From contig JAHDFP010000002.1 of assembly GCA_020628095.1 (NCBI GenBank), positions 186,001 through 250,000 of the forward strand: a stretch of 64,000 nt of DNA. Reading direction: 5' to 3'. The notes below the pieces were generated by a model. The model did no database searches. It was not told where the DNA came from and saw nothing but the letters and a program-made list of their open reading frames with translations. Shown here in pieces: positions 62,965 through 64,000 of the stretch. Source of the DNA: Saprospiraceae bacterium (GTDB taxonomy: Bacteria; Bacteroidota; Bacteroidia; Chitinophagales; Saprospiraceae). Each line of letters opens with the position of its first letter. Positions within the stretch are counted from its first letter, which is position 1. Made by a program: the position numbers and the translations under genes.

Positions 62965-63804
62965 TTATTTGATAATGATGATTGGTCTAAACCCAACTTC
63001 TGGGGATTTTTTGTCATATCTCATTTGGGAGGTTAATCTTATATCATACCCCGTAGAGTTATAAGAACCACCCATCGCTAATCCCTCTTCGTATATCATT
63101 TCTGCTACATTACCACACATATTATATAGTCCATAATCATTGGGAAAATAAGAAACAGCAAGTGTCGTCATGGAGCTGTTTGGATTTAGTCTGTCTGAAT
63201 GGACAATTTCATATTCTCCCGTATCCTGATTAAGAGTAATGTTGCCAGAGTCAATGCTGTGATTAAAATTAGCAAGGTGGCAGCCTTTAGCATTTCTGAT
63301 ATAGTAACCGCCCCAGGCATACGGTGCCATGGTGTGACCACCTTTTCCTGCGTATGTCCATTCTGTTTTAGTCGGCAGTCTGACTTCTATTTTGTCTGTG
63401 GGTAATTCATATCTGTTGGTAATTTCTTTCTTTAACCACTCGCAATATTGCAAGGCTTCGGTATGGGTCATGTTATAGGCTGGATATTCATCATAGCTCG
63501 GATGGAATAGATAGTTTATCTGATTTTTTTCGGCTTCATTCATTCCAGATTTATACAATGATATTTTTTGATCCGTAGCCTTCAGGTATTTGCGGTACTC
63601 CTCATTAGTTACTTCGTGATTGTACATGTAAAAACCCTGTACGGAAACTTCTTCTTTATTTTCTAAAATGAGTGATCCCGAAGGGATGTATGGATATTGT
63701 TTTATGAATGTCTTATACAGTTTTTTACTTTTGAAAGGATTATCCCCATAATCCGTCGGAATGTAAAAATTGGAAATGAATATAAATATTGCCAAATACT
63801 TCAT
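62965..63804 (-). CDS. FGE-sulfatase (SUMF1/GldJ-K-like) fold protein
   Basis: This 279-residue protein has a hydrophobic N-terminus (MKYLAIFIFISNFY) that may be a signal anchor. The FGE-sulfatase fold is supported by VQGFYMYNHEVTNEEYRKYL, VRLPTKTEWTYAGKGG, YGLYNMCGNVAEM and GGSYNSTGYDIRL, and by the C-terminal GFRPIIII. The paired active-site cysteines of true formylglycine-generating enzyme are not present in the final part, so a structural or lipoprotein-like role (as in GldJ/GldK) is more likely. No gliding genes are next to it. Confidence 0.85.
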   Translation of the reverse strand: MKYLAIFIFISNFYIPTDYGDNPFKSKKLYKTFIKQYPYIPSGSLILENKEEVSVQGFYMYNHEVTNEEYRKYLKATDQKISLYKSGMNEAEKNQINYLFHPSYDEYPAYNMTHTEALQYCEWLKKEITNRYELPTDKIEVRLPTKTEWTYAGKGGHTMAPYAWGGYYIRNAKGCHLANFNHSIDSGNITLNQDTGEYEIVHSDRLNPNSSMTTLAVSYFPNDYGLYNMCGNVAEMIYEEGLAMGGSYNSTGYDIRLTSQMRYDKKSPEVGFRPIIIIK

Positions 63805-63892
63805 TTTGCCTGATTTTTATTATTAACGGAGAATAGTTTTGTGAATTGTGGAGATCGACTTATTTAATCTCAATTATTTTTAAATTCTCATT

Positions 63893-64000
63893 GTGAATAT
63901 TCTTATTGCTTGCGATAAATTTAAAGGATCACTGGATGCTACAGGGGTATGTAATACAATAAAAAATGGTCTTCTAGAAAAATACCCAATGGCTTCCTTT
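63893..64000 (+). CDS. Glycerate kinase, 5' end only
   Basis: From GTG at 63893 the plus strand gives 36 codons without a stop to the window edge. The peptide starts VNILIACDKFKGSL, which is the N-terminal signature of the glycerate kinase family type 1 (GlxK; DSFKGSL in most members). The rest lies outside the window. It phosphorylates glycerate. No ATG precedes it in frame near the motif. Confidence 0.75.
   Translation, partial: MNILIACDKFKGSLDATGVCNTIKNGLLEKYPMASF

Noticed and set aside
1-64000. Search for CRISPR arrays, insertion sequences, prophage or toxin-antitoxin genes
   Set aside because: No direct-repeat/spacer pattern, transposase motif, integrase or phage-type gene was recognised.

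Overview
The window is chromosomal DNA from a low-GC Bacteroidota, probably near Saprospirales/Chitinophagales (the phylum is well supported, the order is a guess). Reasons: several secreted proteins end in type IX secretion (T9SS) sorting domains; there is a DUF1800/DUF1501 pair, a CarboxypepD_reg-type TonB receptor, a one-chain glycine decarboxylase P-protein and a cysteine-poor L32. Ribosome binding sites are not obvious, TTG/GTG starts are frequent, and several promoter-like sites match the Bacteroidota TAnnTTTG box. No tRNA, rRNA, CRISPR array, insertion sequence or prophage was seen. Coding density is high and no gene-free stretch exceeds 300 bases; the longest gaps (about 200-250 bases) lie before the GT2, DUF4197, SPFH-like and mscL genes.

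Layout. 1-11 kb: the 3'-truncated gene of a very large polytopic membrane protein with NTF2-like and FxLYD-like C-terminal domains; divergently a dolichol-phosphate-sugar-synthase-like GT2, a PLP dehydratase and an FNR2/[2Fe-2S] ferredoxin pair; then an inverted FIST-protein/soluble histidine kinase pair and a class A PBP. 11-25 kb: MFS transporter plus cytoplasmic trehalase, GNAT, an M43 T9SS protease, a thioesterase, a DUF4197 lipoprotein, pyrE, an AI-2E-type permease, a DUF2306 protein, a small SPFH-like protein, a TlpA-like thioredoxin lipoprotein-like protein and a DUF2207 protein. 25-32 kb: an amidase lipoprotein, then a secreted cluster of a T9SS protein, DUF1800 and DUF1501. 32-43 kb: DUF937, an Ald/PNT-family enzyme with tsaE, a membrane histidine kinase overlapping a heme-receptor-like TonB receptor, OmpH/Skp, a DEAD-box helicase and ligA. 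43-53 kb: mscL, a PPTase, gcvP, metK, an FAH-family hydrolase, trpS, RidA, the DUF177-rpmF operon, a TM-only MscS relative and a PASTA protein. 53-64 kb: an S9 peptidase, a second class A PBP, a GH3-family adenylating enzyme, MscS, small unknowns, an FGE-fold protein and the start of glycerate kinase.

Themes. Most of the content is housekeeping plus cell-envelope functions: two class A PBPs, a PASTA protein, three channel-type genes (mscL, mscS and a TM-only MscS relative), OmpH, and secreted proteins exported by Tat, Sec and T9SS. I see no clear-cut defence or mobile system. The least explained units are the FIST-kinase pair, the DUF1800/DUF1501/T9SS cluster, the kinase/TonB-receptor overlap, the giant fusion membrane protein and the stand-alone SPFH-like protein.
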